A stretch of DNA of 64,000 bases, taken from assembly GCF_028776105.2 (NCBI RefSeq), contig NZ_CP145606.1, positions 1,364,001 to 1,428,000 on the forward strand, written 5' to 3'. The notes under the pieces are model-generated. The model searched no databases. It was not told the origin of the DNA and saw only the letters and a program-made list of their open reading frames with translations. The DNA is from Neisseria leonii (GTDB lineage: Bacteria; Pseudomonadota; Gammaproteobacteria; Burkholderiales; Neisseriaceae). Below, piece by piece: positions 8,333-17,017 of the stretch (position 1 is the stretch's first letter; each line of letters opens with the position of its first letter). The translations under genes and the position numbers were made by a program.

Positions 8333-8926
8333 ATGACAACACTGCAATCGCGCATCCGCGCCCACTTTGAAGAAAGCATCGCCGCCAAACAGCAGGCAGC
8401 CGACATATTGGCCGAACCGGCTGCCGAAGCCGCACAAATGCTGACAAACTGCCTGATGAACGACGGCAAAATCCTCATCTGCGGCAACGGCGGTTCGGCC
8501 GCAGACGCACAGCACTTCGCCGCCGAAATGACCGGCCGTTTCGAAAAAGAACGCATGGAACTGGCCGCCGTCGCCCTGACCACCGACACTTCCGCCCTGA
8601 CCGCCATCGGCAACGACTACGGCTTCGACCACGTATTCAGCAAACAGGTGCGCGCACTGGGCCGTGCAGGCGACATTCTGGTCGGCATCTCCACTTCGGG
8701 CAACTCCGCCAACGTCATCGAAGCCGTCAAAGCCGCCCACGAACGCGAAATGCACGTCATCGCCCTGACCGGACGCGACGGCGGCCAAATCGCCGCCATG
8801 CTCCGCGACAGCGACATCCTCCTGAACGTACCCCACCCGCGTACCGCGCGCATTCAGGAAAACCACATCGTTCTGATCCACGCTCTATGCGACAGCATCG
8901 ACACCCTGCTGCTCGAAGGGCTGTAA
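8333..8926 (+). CDS. gmhA: Phosphoheptose isomerase / DiaA-like SIS protein
   Basis: SIS-domain protein of 197 residues. Sequence signatures [17 protein letters not shown] and [11 protein letters not shown] bind a sugar phosphate. The GmhA role is isomerisation of sedoheptulose 7-phosphate, the first step towards the heptose of lipooligosaccharide. The close relative DiaA instead promotes DnaA assembly at oriC. The neighbourhood (yraN before, BON lipoprotein after) is that of E. coli diaA, but neisserial genomes usually assign this locus to heptose synthesis, so either role is possible. Confidence 0.85.
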   Translation: MTTLQSRIRAHFEESIAAKQQAADILAEPAAEAAQMLTNCLMNDGKILICGNGGSAADAQHFAAEMTGRFEKERMELAAVALTTDTSALTAIGNDYGFDHVFSKQVRALGRAGDILVGISTSGNSANVIEAVKAAHEREMHVIALTGRDGGQIAAMLRDSDILLNVPHPRTARIQENHIVLIHALCDSIDTLLLEGL

Positions 8927-9043
8927 AACCCCCAAAACTATCCGCCGCAGGACAAAACCGCTAAAATAGCCCGTCCGCGCCCGGCAAAGGCCGTCTGAAA
9001 CCGCTCAGCGCGTTCCGCCAACCCATGACGAAAGGATACTCCG

Positions 9044-9664
9044 ATGAATACCGCCCCATTCAAAGCCCTGTGCTGTGCTGCCGCTGCCGCCGTCCTGTTG
9101 GGCGGCTGTGCCGCTGCCTTGGTCGGCGGTGCCGCCGTCGGTGCGGAGTCCGCTCTCGACCGCCGCACCACCGGCACACAGGCCGATGATCAGGTCATGG
9201 AATTGCGCGTACGCAACACCGCCCTGTCGTATCTGGAACAAAACCGCAACCCTTCGGCCGCACCGCCGCGCCTGAGCGTGGTCAGCTACAACCGCCACCT
9301 GCTGCTTTTGGGTCATGTTTCCAGCGAAGCGGAAAAAGCATTCGCCGCCCAAGTGGCGCGTGCCGAACAATCCGCCGAAGCCGTCTACAACTACATCCAA
9401 GTTACCTCTCAGCCGCGCACCATCGGCAATATCTCCGCCGACACATGGAGTACCGCCAAAGTACGTACCGCCTTACTGGGCATTCAGGGCGTCTATCCCG
9501 GCCGCGTCAAAATCGTTACCTATGACGGCGTAACCTATGTCATGGGTATTCTGACGCCTGCCGAACAGGCGGCCGTAACCGAAAAAGTCCGCACCACCGC
9601 AGGCGTACAGCAGGTGGTCACGCTGTACCAGAACTTTGCGCCGCAAATGCCCGCCGCCAACTGA
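9044..9664 (+). CDS. dolP: Dual-BON-domain lipoprotein (DolP/GNA2091-like)
   Basis: Outer-membrane-associated lipoprotein of 206 residues with a signal ending LLGGC (lipidated Cys22). Two BON domains follow: roughly residues 50-120, with LSVVSYNRHLLLLGHV, and 125-195, with VKIVTYDGVTYVMG. E. coli DolP (YraP) maintains outer-membrane integrity, and the meningococcal equivalent GNA2091 is a known surface vaccine component. Strong GAAAGGA ribosome binding site. A DUS at 8988-8999 precedes it. Position after gmhA matches the E. coli diaA-dolP order. Confidence 0.9.
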   Translation: MNTAPFKALCCAAAAAVLLGGCAAALVGGAAVGAESALDRRTTGTQADDQVMELRVRNTALSYLEQNRNPSAAPPRLSVVSYNRHLLLLGHVSSEAEKAFAAQVARAEQSAEAVYNYIQVTSQPRTIGNISADTWSTAKVRTALLGIQGVYPGRVKIVTYDGVTYVMGILTPAEQAAVTEKVRTTAGVQQVVTLYQNFAPQMPAAN

Positions 9665-9677
9665 TTAACCGACCGAT

Positions 9678-10241
9678 ATGAACACCTCCCGTCCCAAACC
9701 CGCTTTCCGCCTGACACCAAAAAAGCTGCTGCTGGCCGTTTTCCTGCTGGCTGTTTCCGCTGTCGCCGCGCTCCTGGTCGGCGTCTTCCGCACCCTGAAC
9801 CAAACGCCGGCCGCCGCTGCCGCACCTGCCGACAATCATACCGCTGTCGAAATCTGGTCGCCCGGCCGCAGCAGTGCCGTCGGCACCCTGCCCGCCGGCC
9901 AGGCCGTTCCGCCCCTGCCCGCCAACGATGAGGTACAGACGGCCGACAATACCGCCGACAGCACCGAATCCGCAGAGCCTGCCGCCGCACCGAATCCGGC
10001 CGCCACCGCCAAAGCCGCACGCAGCGAACCCGCTGCACCGGCAGTCAAAACCGAAACAGTAAAAGAAGCTGCTGTCAAGGCCGAAACACCTCAGGAAACC
10101 GTACCCGGACCGGTTGCCGCGAAACCTGATACACCGAAGGAGACACCGGCCAAACCCGTTGCCGCCAAAGCGGAAGCACCGAAAGAAGCCGCGCCCAAAC
10201 CGGCAGCCAAACCCAAAGACCTGACCGACAATCTGTTCTGA
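9678..10241 (+). CDS. Membrane-anchored Ala/Pro/Lys-rich protein, unknown function
   Basis: 187 residues, 13 bp after the lipoprotein gene. A basic N-terminus is followed by one membrane helix at about 17-38, then a region of about 150 residues made almost only of Ala, Pro, Lys, Glu and Thr, with imperfect repeats such as AKAEAPKEAAPKP and PKETPAKPVA. It ends DLTDNLF. The layout resembles periplasm-spanning proteins (TonB or FtsN linkers), but no folded domain is visible. I do not recognise a family. The close spacing suggests co-expression with the dolP-like gene. Confidence 0.7.
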   Translation: MNTSRPKPAFRLTPKKLLLAVFLLAVSAVAALLVGVFRTLNQTPAAAAAPADNHTAVEIWSPGRSSAVGTLPAGQAVPPLPANDEVQTADNTADSTESAEPAAAPNPAATAKAARSEPAAPAVKTETVKEAAVKAETPQETVPGPVAAKPDTPKETPAKPVAAKAEAPKEAAPKPAAKPKDLTDNLF

Positions 10242-10250
10242 CCGCCCGTT

Positions 10251-10284
10251 TTCAGACGGCCTGCCGCCACGCAGGCCGTCTGAA
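10251..10284. terminator. DUS hairpin before pmbA
   Basis: Two inverted DUS copies form a perfect 14-bp stem (10251-10264 and 10271-10284, loop CGCCAC) in the 65-bp gap between the hypothetical gene and pmbA. It lacks a T run, so it may attenuate rather than fully terminate. Confidence 0.55.
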
Positions 10285-10306
10285 TCCCATGATTCACGGA
10301 TTTCCT

Positions 10307-11641
10307 ATGTTCAACCATTCCGCTTCCGAACTGAACGAACTGTGCCTTCTCGCCCTGAATGCCGCACGCCGTCAAGGTGCTTCTGCGGCCGAAGTCGATT
10401 TAAGCGAATCACTGGGGCAGAACGTACAGGTCAGACTGCAACAAATCGAACAGATCGAACACCAGCAGGACAAATCGCTCGACATCACGGTTTACAGCGG
10501 ACAGAGCAAAGGCCGCGCCAGCACTGCCGACTTCTCCCCTCAGGCCGTCGAACAAACCGTCCGTGCCGCCCTCGACATCGCCCGCCACACCGCCCGCGAC
10601 GAATACGCAGGCTTGGCCGATGCCGCACTGATGGCGCAACACATCGGCGATCTCGACAAATTCCACCCGTGGGACTTATCCCCCGCCGCTGCCGCCGAGC
10701 TGGCCAAACGCTGCGAAGCGGCCGCACTCGACACCCACCCCGCCGTGCAGAATTCCGAAGGCGCGGATGTCCACACCAACCACTACCAATTCGTTTACGG
10801 CAACAGCCACGGCTTTATGCAGCACCAGCAGGGCACGCGCCACAGCGTATCCGTCAGCGTGGTGGCGGCCGACAGCGGCGGTATGCAGCGCGATTACTGG
10901 TACGACCTCGCCCGCAGCCCGCATGAAATCGACAGCATGGAAAACATCGGCCGCACCGCCGCCGAACGCACCGTCCGCCGTCTGGGCGCGCGCAGCCTGC
11001 CCACAGGAAACTACCCCGTCCTCTTCGACACCACCGTATCCGGCAGCCTGATCGGCCACTTGGTCGGCGCACTCTCGGGCGGCGCGCTCTACCGCCAAAG
11101 CAGCTTCCTCACCGGCAGTCTGGGCAGCCGGATTCTGCCCGAGTGGCTGAGCCTGCGCGAAGAGCCGCATATCCCGCGCGCTTGGAGCAGCACCTATTTC
11201 GATGCCGAAGGCGTGGCCACACAGCCGCGTTTCGTGATTGAAAACGGCCGCGTGGCGGGCTATTTTCTCTCCGCATACAGCGCGCGCAAACTCGGTATGC
11301 AGACCACCGCCAACGCTGGCGGCGCACACAACCTGATACTCGGCCACACCTGTGCCGCCCAATCCGACCTGTTGCGCCAGATGGGACGCGGCCTGCTGGT
11401 AACCGAACTGATGGGACAGGGCGTGAATATGCTGACCGGCGACTACTCGCGCGGCGCGGCGGGCTTTTGGGTGGAAAACGGCGTGATTCAATATCCGGTC
11501 GAAGAAATCACCATCGCCGGCCGCCTGCAAGATATGCTGCGCAACATCGCGGGCGTGGCCGACGATGCCCTGCGCCGCTCGTCGCACAAAGTCGGCTCGG
11601 TACTCATCGGCGAAATGACCGTGGCCGGACAATCATCATAA
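10307..11641 (+). CDS. pmbA: Metalloprotease PmbA/TldE
   Basis: Partner of TldD in the zinc metalloprotease that, in E. coli, matures microcin B17 and degrades unfolded peptides. The 444-residue protein aligns over its whole length with E. coli PmbA: FSPQAVEQTVRAALDIAR, GHLVGALSGGALYR, SYSARKLGMQT, and the C-terminal VTELMGQGVN, GDYSRGAAGFWVENG and YPVEEITIAG. The start is taken at ATG 10307 after a weak GGA; an in-frame ATG at 10289 is possible. The tldD partner is not in this window. Confidence 0.93.
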   Translation: MFNHSASELNELCLLALNAARRQGASAAEVDLSESLGQNVQVRLQQIEQIEHQQDKSLDITVYSGQSKGRASTADFSPQAVEQTVRAALDIARHTARDEYAGLADAALMAQHIGDLDKFHPWDLSPAAAAELAKRCEAAALDTHPAVQNSEGADVHTNHYQFVYGNSHGFMQHQQGTRHSVSVSVVAADSGGMQRDYWYDLARSPHEIDSMENIGRTAAERTVRRLGARSLPTGNYPVLFDTTVSGSLIGHLVGALSGGALYRQSSFLTGSLGSRILPEWLSLREEPHIPRAWSSTYFDAEGVATQPRFVIENGRVAGYFLSAYSARKLGMQTTANAGGAHNLILGHTCAAQSDLLRQMGRGLLVTELMGQGVNMLTGDYSRGAAGFWVENGVIQYPVEEITIAGRLQDMLRNIAGVADDALRRSSHKVGSVLIGEMTVAGQSS

Positions 11642-11683
11642 ATCCGGCCGCCATCACACATACCGTTTCAAAGCCCCCGACAC

Positions 11684-11830
11684 AGGCCGTCTGAAAACGA
11701 GCGAAGCGGGTTTCTGCGCAACTAAAACGAGCGAAGCGGGTTTCTGCGTAGCTAAGTCAAAACAAACGGAATTGCTTTTTGTCGGATACAAGTATCCGAC
11801 CTACATGAGAGCGAAGCGGGTTTCTGCGAC
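11684..11830 (+). repeat. DUS-anchored hairpin repeat array 1
   Basis: A DUS (11684-11695) runs directly into two 30-bp units (11695-11724 and 11725-11754), each starting AAACGAGCGAAGCGGGTTT and ending CTGCGNANCTA. A third partial unit is at 11808-11830. A REP-like palindrome sits between the second and third units. Same family as the arrays at 18.1, 38.0, 40.0, 41.3, 42.8, 43.5 and 44.4 kb. Confidence 0.85.
11781..11804 (-). repeat. REP-like palindrome a
   Basis: GTCGGATACAAGTATCCGAC followed by CTAC. The 20-bp core is fully palindromic. The flanking CTAC/GTAG shows its orientation. Confidence 0.75.
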
Positions 11831-11956
11831 ACCCAAACACGCCGGATTCCTGCCAAACAATCCATATCCGTTTCCACAGCAGCATTTTCAGACGGCCTGA
11901 AAACGAATCGCACCATGCCTTCCTACGCTTTCCTGCCGTTCTGACTGAGCCGCCGA

Positions 11957-11980
11957 GTCGGATTCGAGAATCCGACCTAC
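11957..11980 (-). repeat. REP-like palindrome b
   Basis: GTCGGATTCGAGAATCCGAC followed by CTAC, the same orientation as copy a, with a near-perfect stem GTCGGATTC/GAATCCGAC. Confidence 0.75.
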
Positions 11981-12054
11981 CTACTCATGGTCAATCATGT
12001 GCCGGGAATCCACGCCGCCAGATACAGCATAATCTGATACCAAGCCTACCCGCC

Positions 12055-12078
12055 GTAGGTCGGATTCTTGAATCCGAC
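12055..12078 (+). repeat. REP-like palindrome c
   Basis: GTAG followed by GTCGGATTCTTGAATCCGAC, in the opposite orientation to copies a and b. Confidence 0.75.
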
Positions 12079-12303
12079 ACCACCGTCCACGCCCCCAATA
12101 TCGCCACCCGACAACAACCTTCCCGCAAAACAAGGCCGTCTGAACGGCTCGATGCACAAACACCCCCGTTCAAACGGCCTGCAAACTGATACACGATGCG
12201 ATCAATCCGCTACTTTTCTGCAACAAATTCTCCATAACCGTTTCACACCACGCAACGGTATTTCAAACCTGCCGTGTTCCGGCAGGGTTTTCCGTTTCAT
12301 CCC

Positions 12304-12414
12304 CTATTTTGCGGCTGCCTGTTTTTCAGTAATGACAGGCCCGCCGCTGGTCGTTTTGCCGAGTGAGATGCTGTATGCCGATTCGAGCTGTTCGGTGCGG
12401 AAATCTTTAAGTGC
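12304..12414 (-). pseudogene. Short 3' remnant of an unidentified gene
   Basis: On the minus strand 36 sense codons end at a TAG (12306-12304). The translation (LKDFRTEQLESAYSIS, then LGKTTSGGPVITEKQ, ending AAAK) looks like a soluble protein C-terminus rather than repeat-derived sequence, and a hairpin-forming CCTGCCGGAACACGGCAGG follows it like a terminator. The frame has no start: its upstream side abuts REP-like palindrome d at 12417-12440. I cannot identify the parent family. Most likely a gene lost by deletion at a repeat. Confidence 0.35.
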
Positions 12415-12416
12415 CC

Positions 12417-12440
12417 GTAGGTCGGATTCTCGAATCCGAC
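12417..12440 (+). repeat. REP-like palindrome d
   Basis: GTAG followed by GTCGGATTCTCGAATCCGAC, same orientation as copy c. It directly borders the gene remnant at 12304-12414. Confidence 0.75.
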
Positions 12441-12567
12441 ACCCCCGCTTCCCCGTCTACCTGCCGCTCCGAACCCATTTCTTTTTTCCAATCAAAAACA
12501 GATATATTTTCCGATCCAACCCAAACCGTAAACATTAAGCCGACATATATTACCGTTCCCATACGGA

Positions 12568-13575
12568 TCAACAGTCTTCGGGCTGATTTTTATCCTCCGC
12601 CCGCCCGTCTGCCGCCAAACCCGCCGTAAAATCCGCCAATTCCGGCGGCAGAGGGGCGTGCAGATGCAGCATTTCGCCGCTTAACGGATGCGGCAGATGC
12701 AGCTCGGCCGCATGGAGAAACATCCGTTTCAAGCCCAATTTCTGCAACCGCCTGTTGGCCTGATAATCGCCGTAACGCTCGTCCCCCGCAATCGGCAGAC
12801 CCTGCGATTGAAGATGCACGCGGATTTGATGAGTGCGCCCCGTTTTCAGCGTGGCTTCCAGCAGAGTCAGCGCGCCAATACCCGCCCGATGCAGACGGCC
12901 GTCTGAAAAGCGCGACGCCACACGGAACAGCGTATGCGCCTGCTGCCCTTCCCCGCTCACCCGCACCATCTTCTCGCCCTGCGCACCGGTGTACTTCAAC
13001 AGCGGCAGCTTCACGGCAAACCCGTCCTGCGCCGCCGCCCCGACAGCAAGCGCCAGATAAATCTTCTTCGGCTTGTCGTTGCGGATCATCTCGTGCAGCT
13101 TCACCAGCGCGCTGCGCTTTTTCGCAACCATCAGCAGCCCGCTGGTATCCTTGTCCAGACGGTGCACCAATTCCAGATACTTCGCCTGAGGCCGCGCACG
13201 GCGCAACTGCTCGATCACGCCGAAGCTCACCCCGCTGCCGCCGTGCACCGCCACCCCGGATGGTTTGTTCACCACCAGCAGCGCATCGTCCTCAAACACA
13301 ATCTCAAACACCCGGGGCGGCACCGCACCGTTTTCAGACGGCCTGTTCGCCGCCACCCGCACCGGCGGAATCCGCAGGAAGTCGCCCGCTGCAATCCGGC
13401 TCTCCGGCTTGGCGCGTTTTTTATTCAAACGCACCTCGCCCGCACGGATTATCCGCCAGACATGGCTTTTCGGCACCCCTTTGAGCAGTTTGAGCAGGTA
13501 ATTGTCGAGCCGCTGACCGGCTTCATGCTCGGCAACGGTGAGGAACGTAACGGAATCTTTGCTAATCGGCGGCAT
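12568..13575 (-). CDS. rluC: 23S rRNA pseudouridine synthase RluC
   Basis: Isomerises uridines 955, 2504 and 2580 of 23S rRNA (E. coli numbering). The 335-residue protein has an N-terminal S4 RNA-binding domain (about 20-75, GQRLDNYLLKLLKGVPKSHV), a linker carrying a DUS-encoded RPSENG, and an RluA-type catalytic domain with HRLDKDTSGLL at 138-148 (catalytic Asp141). KTGRTHQIRVH is a further signature. I start it at 13575 (MPPISKDS); longer upstream frames are not family-like. It diverges from rne, the same arrangement as in E. coli. Confidence 0.92.
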   Translation of the reverse strand: MPPISKDSVTFLTVAEHEAGQRLDNYLLKLLKGVPKSHVWRIIRAGEVRLNKKRAKPESRIAAGDFLRIPPVRVAANRPSENGAVPPRVFEIVFEDDALLVVNKPSGVAVHGGSGVSFGVIEQLRRARPQAKYLELVHRLDKDTSGLLMVAKKRSALVKLHEMIRNDKPKKIYLALAVGAAAQDGFAVKLPLLKYTGAQGEKMVRVSGEGQQAHTLFRVASRFSDGRLHRAGIGALTLLEATLKTGRTHQIRVHLQSQGLPIAGDERYGDYQANRRLQKLGLKRMFLHAAELHLPHPLSGEMLHLHAPLPPELADFTAGLAADGRAEDKNQPEDC

Positions 13576-14067
13576 TTTCTCTATAATCCGAAAGCCCGTA
13601 TATCCGCACACAAACGGCAAAACAAGGCCGTCTGAAAAGGTGCCGGGGCAGAACAATCCGCCGGACACACCGGCAAACGCCTGCTTTTGCGCGGCAGCGC
13701 GGCACGGGCAATACTGCAAACCCGCTATTTTATCTGAAAAGCGCACTCGACAAAGCATTTCCTTGCAGCGGCAACAACCTGCCGATGCAGGATCGTAATT
13801 AAGTTTGACCGACACCCGGCCGCCGCCCACCGGCGGCACAACCGCGACGGGATTCCGGATTTAAGAAGACGACGGTTCCGATAATTTTAAGTTTGGCGGT
13901 GTTTTTCTGTTTACCGACACAACACGCAAACGGCGCCGCAACCTGCGGCGGATGTTCTTTATTTCCTTCTTAACCGGGCGGCACATGGCCGGCCATACCG
14001 GCATGAACCCCTGCCGCCGCAAGCTCAAATACTGATTACCGCCTCGAGAGTGCCAACCGAGGTCATC
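13576..14067. other. Divergent rluC-rne control region
   Basis: About 490 bp with no credible gene. It carries a DUS at 13625-13636, GC-rich inverted repeats (for example GCCGCAACCTGCGGC near 13935) and AT-rich patches such as GATAAT at 13880-13885. A long structured rne leader is likely, since in E. coli the rne 5' UTR mediates autoregulation by RNase E. No -35/-10 pair is convincing enough to assign. Confidence 0.45.
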
Positions 14068-16842
14068 ATGAAAAGAATGTTATTCAATGCCACGCAGGCC
14101 GAAGAGCTGCGCGTGGCGATTGTGGACGGGCAGACCCTGCTCGATCTCGACATCGAAACGCTGGGCAAAGAACAGCGCAAAGGCAATATCTATAAAGGCG
14201 TGATCACACGCATCGAACCCTCCCTCGAAGCCTGCTTCGTCGATTACGGCACCGACCGCCACGGCTTTCTGCCGTTCAAAGAAGTCTCCCGCAGCTATTT
14301 CCAAGACTACGACGGCGGCCGCGCCCGCATTCAGGACGTACTCAAAGAAGGTATGCAGGTTATCGTGCAGGTGGAAAAAGACGAACGCGGCAACAAAGGC
14401 GCGGCACTCACCACCTTTATCAGCCTGGCCGGACGCTACCTCGTCCTGATGCCGAACAACCCGCGCGGCGGCGGCGTATCGCGCCGCATCGAGGGCGAAG
14501 AACGTCAGGAACTCAAAGAAGCGATGGCGCAGCTTGATGTACCGCGCGGCATGAGCCTGATTGCGCGCACCGCCGGCATCGGCCGCAGCGTGGAAGAGCT
14601 GCAATGGGATTTCAACTATCTGCTGCAACTGTGGCAGGCCATCGAGGCAGCGGGCCAAGCCCACAGCGAACCCTACCTGCTGTTTATGGAAAGTTCCCTG
14701 CTTATCCGCGCCATCCGCGACTACTACCGCCCCGACATCGGCGAAATTCTGGTCGATAATCCCGAGGTACATCAGGAAGTGGCCGAATTTATGAGTTATG
14801 TGATGCCCGGCAACGTCGGCCGTCTGAAACTCTATCAGGACCACACACCGCTGTTTTCCCGCTTCCAAATCGAACATCAGATTGAAAGTGCGTTCGCGCG
14901 CAGCGTCAGCCTGCCCTCCGGCGGCGCCATTGTCATCGACCACACCGAAGCACTGGTTTCCATCGACGTCAACTCCGCCCGCGCCACACGCGGTGCCGAC
15001 ATTGAAGACACCGCGTTCAAAACCAATATGGAAGCGGCCGAAGAAGTCGCCCGCCAAATGCGCCTGCGCGACTTGGGCGGTCTGGTGGTCATCGACTTCA
15101 TCGATATGGAAAACCCCAAACACCAGCGCGATGTGGAAAACGTACTGCGCGACGCGCTGAAAAAAGACCGCGCGCGCGTTCAGATGGGCAAACTTTCCCG
15201 CTTCGGCCTGCTCGAACTCTCCCGCCAGCGGTTAAAACCCGCGCTGGGCGAAAGCAGCCACATCGCCTGCCCGCGCTGTGCCGGCACCGGCGTGATCCGC
15301 AGCATCGAATCCACCGCCCTGCACGTTTTGCGCATCATTCAGGAAGAGGCGATGAAAGACAACACCGGCGAAGTGCACGCACAGGTGCCGGTCGATGTCG
15401 CCACCTTCCTGCTGAACGAAAAACGCGCCGAACTGTTCGGACTCGAAGAACGTTTGGACGTTTCCGTTTTCCTGATTCCGAATATCCATTTGGAAAACCC
15501 GCATTACGAAATCACCCGGGTGCGTACCGACGACATCGAAGAAAACGGCGAACCGAGCTACAAACGCGTGGAAGTACCGCCGGCCGATGAAAACGACAAA
15601 CCTTTCGGCGGCGAAAAAGCCAAAGCCGCACGGCCGGAACCGGCCGTCAAAGGCCTGCGCCACAGCCAGCCCGCCCCGGTTAGCGAAACACCCGCCGCCC
15701 CGGGCTGGTGGCAGAACCTGAAAAACTGGTTTAAAGGCCTGTTTGCCGCACCCGAGGCCGCACCGGCCAAGCCCGAACGCAAAGCAGACGGCAAGCCCCG
15801 CCAAAATGGCGGACGGCGCAATCCGCAAAACCGCCGCCGGAACAGCCGCCACAGCAAAGCGCAGGAAGCGGACGCCACAGCCGAAACCCCAACCGGGGCG
15901 GCCGGAGACGAAAACCGCAACGGCAACCGCCGCAAACGCCATGACGCTTCCGAACAGCGCAACGGCAGCGAACGCCACAACGAACGCCGCAGCCGCAACA
16001 GCGAAACGGCAGCCGAAGACGAAACCCTGAATAACACTCCGTTAACGGCGGTTCAAAACGGGCAAGACGACACCGCAGCCGCAACACAGCCGCGCCGCCG
16101 CCCGTCCCGCCGTCAGGAAAACCGCACGCCCCAAGAAACAGCACTGCCGCTTGCCGCCGAAACGGAAACGGTATCCGATGATGCCGCGCCGGAGGCAGAA
16201 CAGCCGCAAAGCGATACGGCAAATGCGGAAACCAAGCCCAAACGTGAGCGCAGCCGTAGCGGCAGCCAGCGCGAGCGCAACCGCCGCAACGATAAAAAAC
16301 GCCATATTCCGTCGGCAGAAAAAATCGAGCAGTATCTGATGATTGACGAAGCGGGCGACAAAGTGCGCGCGGCCGTTGCCCATGTTTACGGCGAAACCGT
16401 TGCGGAAAACCGCCCTGCCGCAGACGATATGCCCTCAGACGGGCCGCTGATTATTACCCTGCCCGCCGCCGAAGAAGCGGCACAAACCCCGGGTACGGCC
16501 GACAGCAGCGAGCCGCTGGTGGTCACGCTCAGCCCGATTGAAAACGAAGCAGACGATGCGGTACAGCCCGAAGCAGAGGCCCACCCCGCACCCGAGCCTG
16601 CCGATGAAGACGAACCGCAGCCTGCCAAGCGCAAGCGCGCGCCCAAAGCGAAACCGAAAAAGGCGGAAACCGTGCTGCCCGAAGGCATGGTGATGGTTCA
16701 AACCCGAACCGATGCCGTGGCCGCTGCCGATGTCCCGCAGCCGTCGCAGGCAAAAGGTTTGCGCCGTTCCGATGTGCCGCGCCGTGAAACGGCAGCCGCC
16801 GAACCTGCCGAAATGGTGCAGGTGGAAACGCACAACGGCTGA
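14068..16842 (+). CDS. rne: Ribonuclease E
   Basis: Essential endoribonuclease for mRNA turnover and for rRNA and tRNA processing, and scaffold of the degradosome. 924 residues, starting at ATG 14068 with GAGG upstream and the family N-terminus MKRMLFNATQ. The S1 RNA-binding domain spans about 38-120, the DNase I-like catalytic domain has metal-binding Asp300 (VSIDVNSARATRG) and Asp343 (VVIDFIDME), and the zinc link is CPRC at 401-404. From about 520 on the chain is disordered and rich in Arg, Pro, Ala and Glu, with Arg-rich RNA-binding patches (RNRRNDKKRH). Length and layout match full RNase E rather than RNase G. Confidence 0.96.
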   Translation: MKRMLFNATQAEELRVAIVDGQTLLDLDIETLGKEQRKGNIYKGVITRIEPSLEACFVDYGTDRHGFLPFKEVSRSYFQDYDGGRARIQDVLKEGMQVIVQVEKDERGNKGAALTTFISLAGRYLVLMPNNPRGGGVSRRIEGEERQELKEAMAQLDVPRGMSLIARTAGIGRSVEELQWDFNYLLQLWQAIEAAGQAHSEPYLLFMESSLLIRAIRDYYRPDIGEILVDNPEVHQEVAEFMSYVMPGNVGRLKLYQDHTPLFSRFQIEHQIESAFARSVSLPSGGAIVIDHTEALVSIDVNSARATRGADIEDTAFKTNMEAAEEVARQMRLRDLGGLVVIDFIDMENPKHQRDVENVLRDALKKDRARVQMGKLSRFGLLELSRQRLKPALGESSHIACPRCAGTGVIRSIESTALHVLRIIQEEAMKDNTGEVHAQVPVDVATFLLNEKRAELFGLEERLDVSVFLIPNIHLENPHYEITRVRTDDIEENGEPSYKRVEVPPADENDKPFGGEKAKAARPEPAVKGLRHSQPAPVSETPAAPGWWQNLKNWFKGLFAAPEAAPAKPERKADGKPRQNGGRRNPQNRRRNSRHSKAQEADATAETPTGAAGDENRNGNRRKRHDASEQRNGSERHNERRSRNSETAAEDETLNNTPLTAVQNGQDDTAAATQPRRRPSRRQENRTPQETALPLAAETETVSDDAAPEAEQPQSDTANAETKPKRERSRSGSQRERNRRNDKKRHIPSAEKIEQYLMIDEAGDKVRAAVAHVYGETVAENRPAADDMPSDGPLIITLPAAEEAAQTPGTADSSEPLVVTLSPIENEADDAVQPEAEAHPAPEPADEDEPQPAKRKRAPKAKPKKAETVLPEGMVMVQTRTDAVAAADVPQPSQAKGLRRSDVPRRETAAAEPAEMVQVETHNG

Positions 16843-16857
16843 TGCCGCAAAACCGAA

Positions 16858-16908
16858 AAGGCCGTCTGAAAACCGCACCCGCCGGTTTTCAGACGGCCTT
16901 ATATATTA
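16858..16908 (+). terminator. DUS terminator after rne
   Basis: Inverted DUS copies extended to an 18-bp perfect stem (16858-16875 and 16883-16900, 7-base loop) and followed by ATATATTA, 15 bp past the rne stop. Same design as the hairpin at 61821. Confidence 0.75.
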
Positions 16909-16947
16909 CAGGCTCGAAGGAACTTAACAAAACTTCACAACATCTTT
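16901..16947 (+). repeat. Copy 1 of a 47-bp sequence downstream of a DUS hairpin
   Basis: The sequence from ATATATTACAGGCTCGAAGG to about AACATCTTT recurs almost unchanged at 61862-61909, in both cases directly after a DUS hairpin that follows a plus-strand gene. Only about three differences were counted. Origin unknown. Confidence 0.8.
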
Positions 16948-17017
16948 TACTGCATGATCATCCGTCGCACTCAAACGACAGTACACCGCTCCCGATACCG
17001 GTACACCGAGTGCAGAA

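Larger units (their letters stand above)
11642..12567. other. Gene-free repeat-rich interval
   Basis: About 930 bp between pmbA and rluC, both of whose 3' ends face it. It holds a 30-bp repeat array at 11684, a stray unit at 11808, inverted DUS copies at 11887 and 12133, four REP-like palindromes and a short gene remnant. A hairpin CCTGCCGTGTTCCGGCAGG lies near 12269-12287. No intact gene is credible; open frames here have no ribosome binding sites and read through palindromes. Confidence 0.7.

Noticed and set aside
11684..11830. 30-bp tandem repeats as a CRISPR array
   Set aside because: Units are directly adjacent with no unique spacers of constant length, vary in sequence, are tied to DUS copies, and no cas genes are near.
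12068..12538. 156-codon plus-strand frame between pmbA and rluC
   Set aside because: It reads through REP-like palindromes and a DUS, has no ribosome binding site and low-complexity content.
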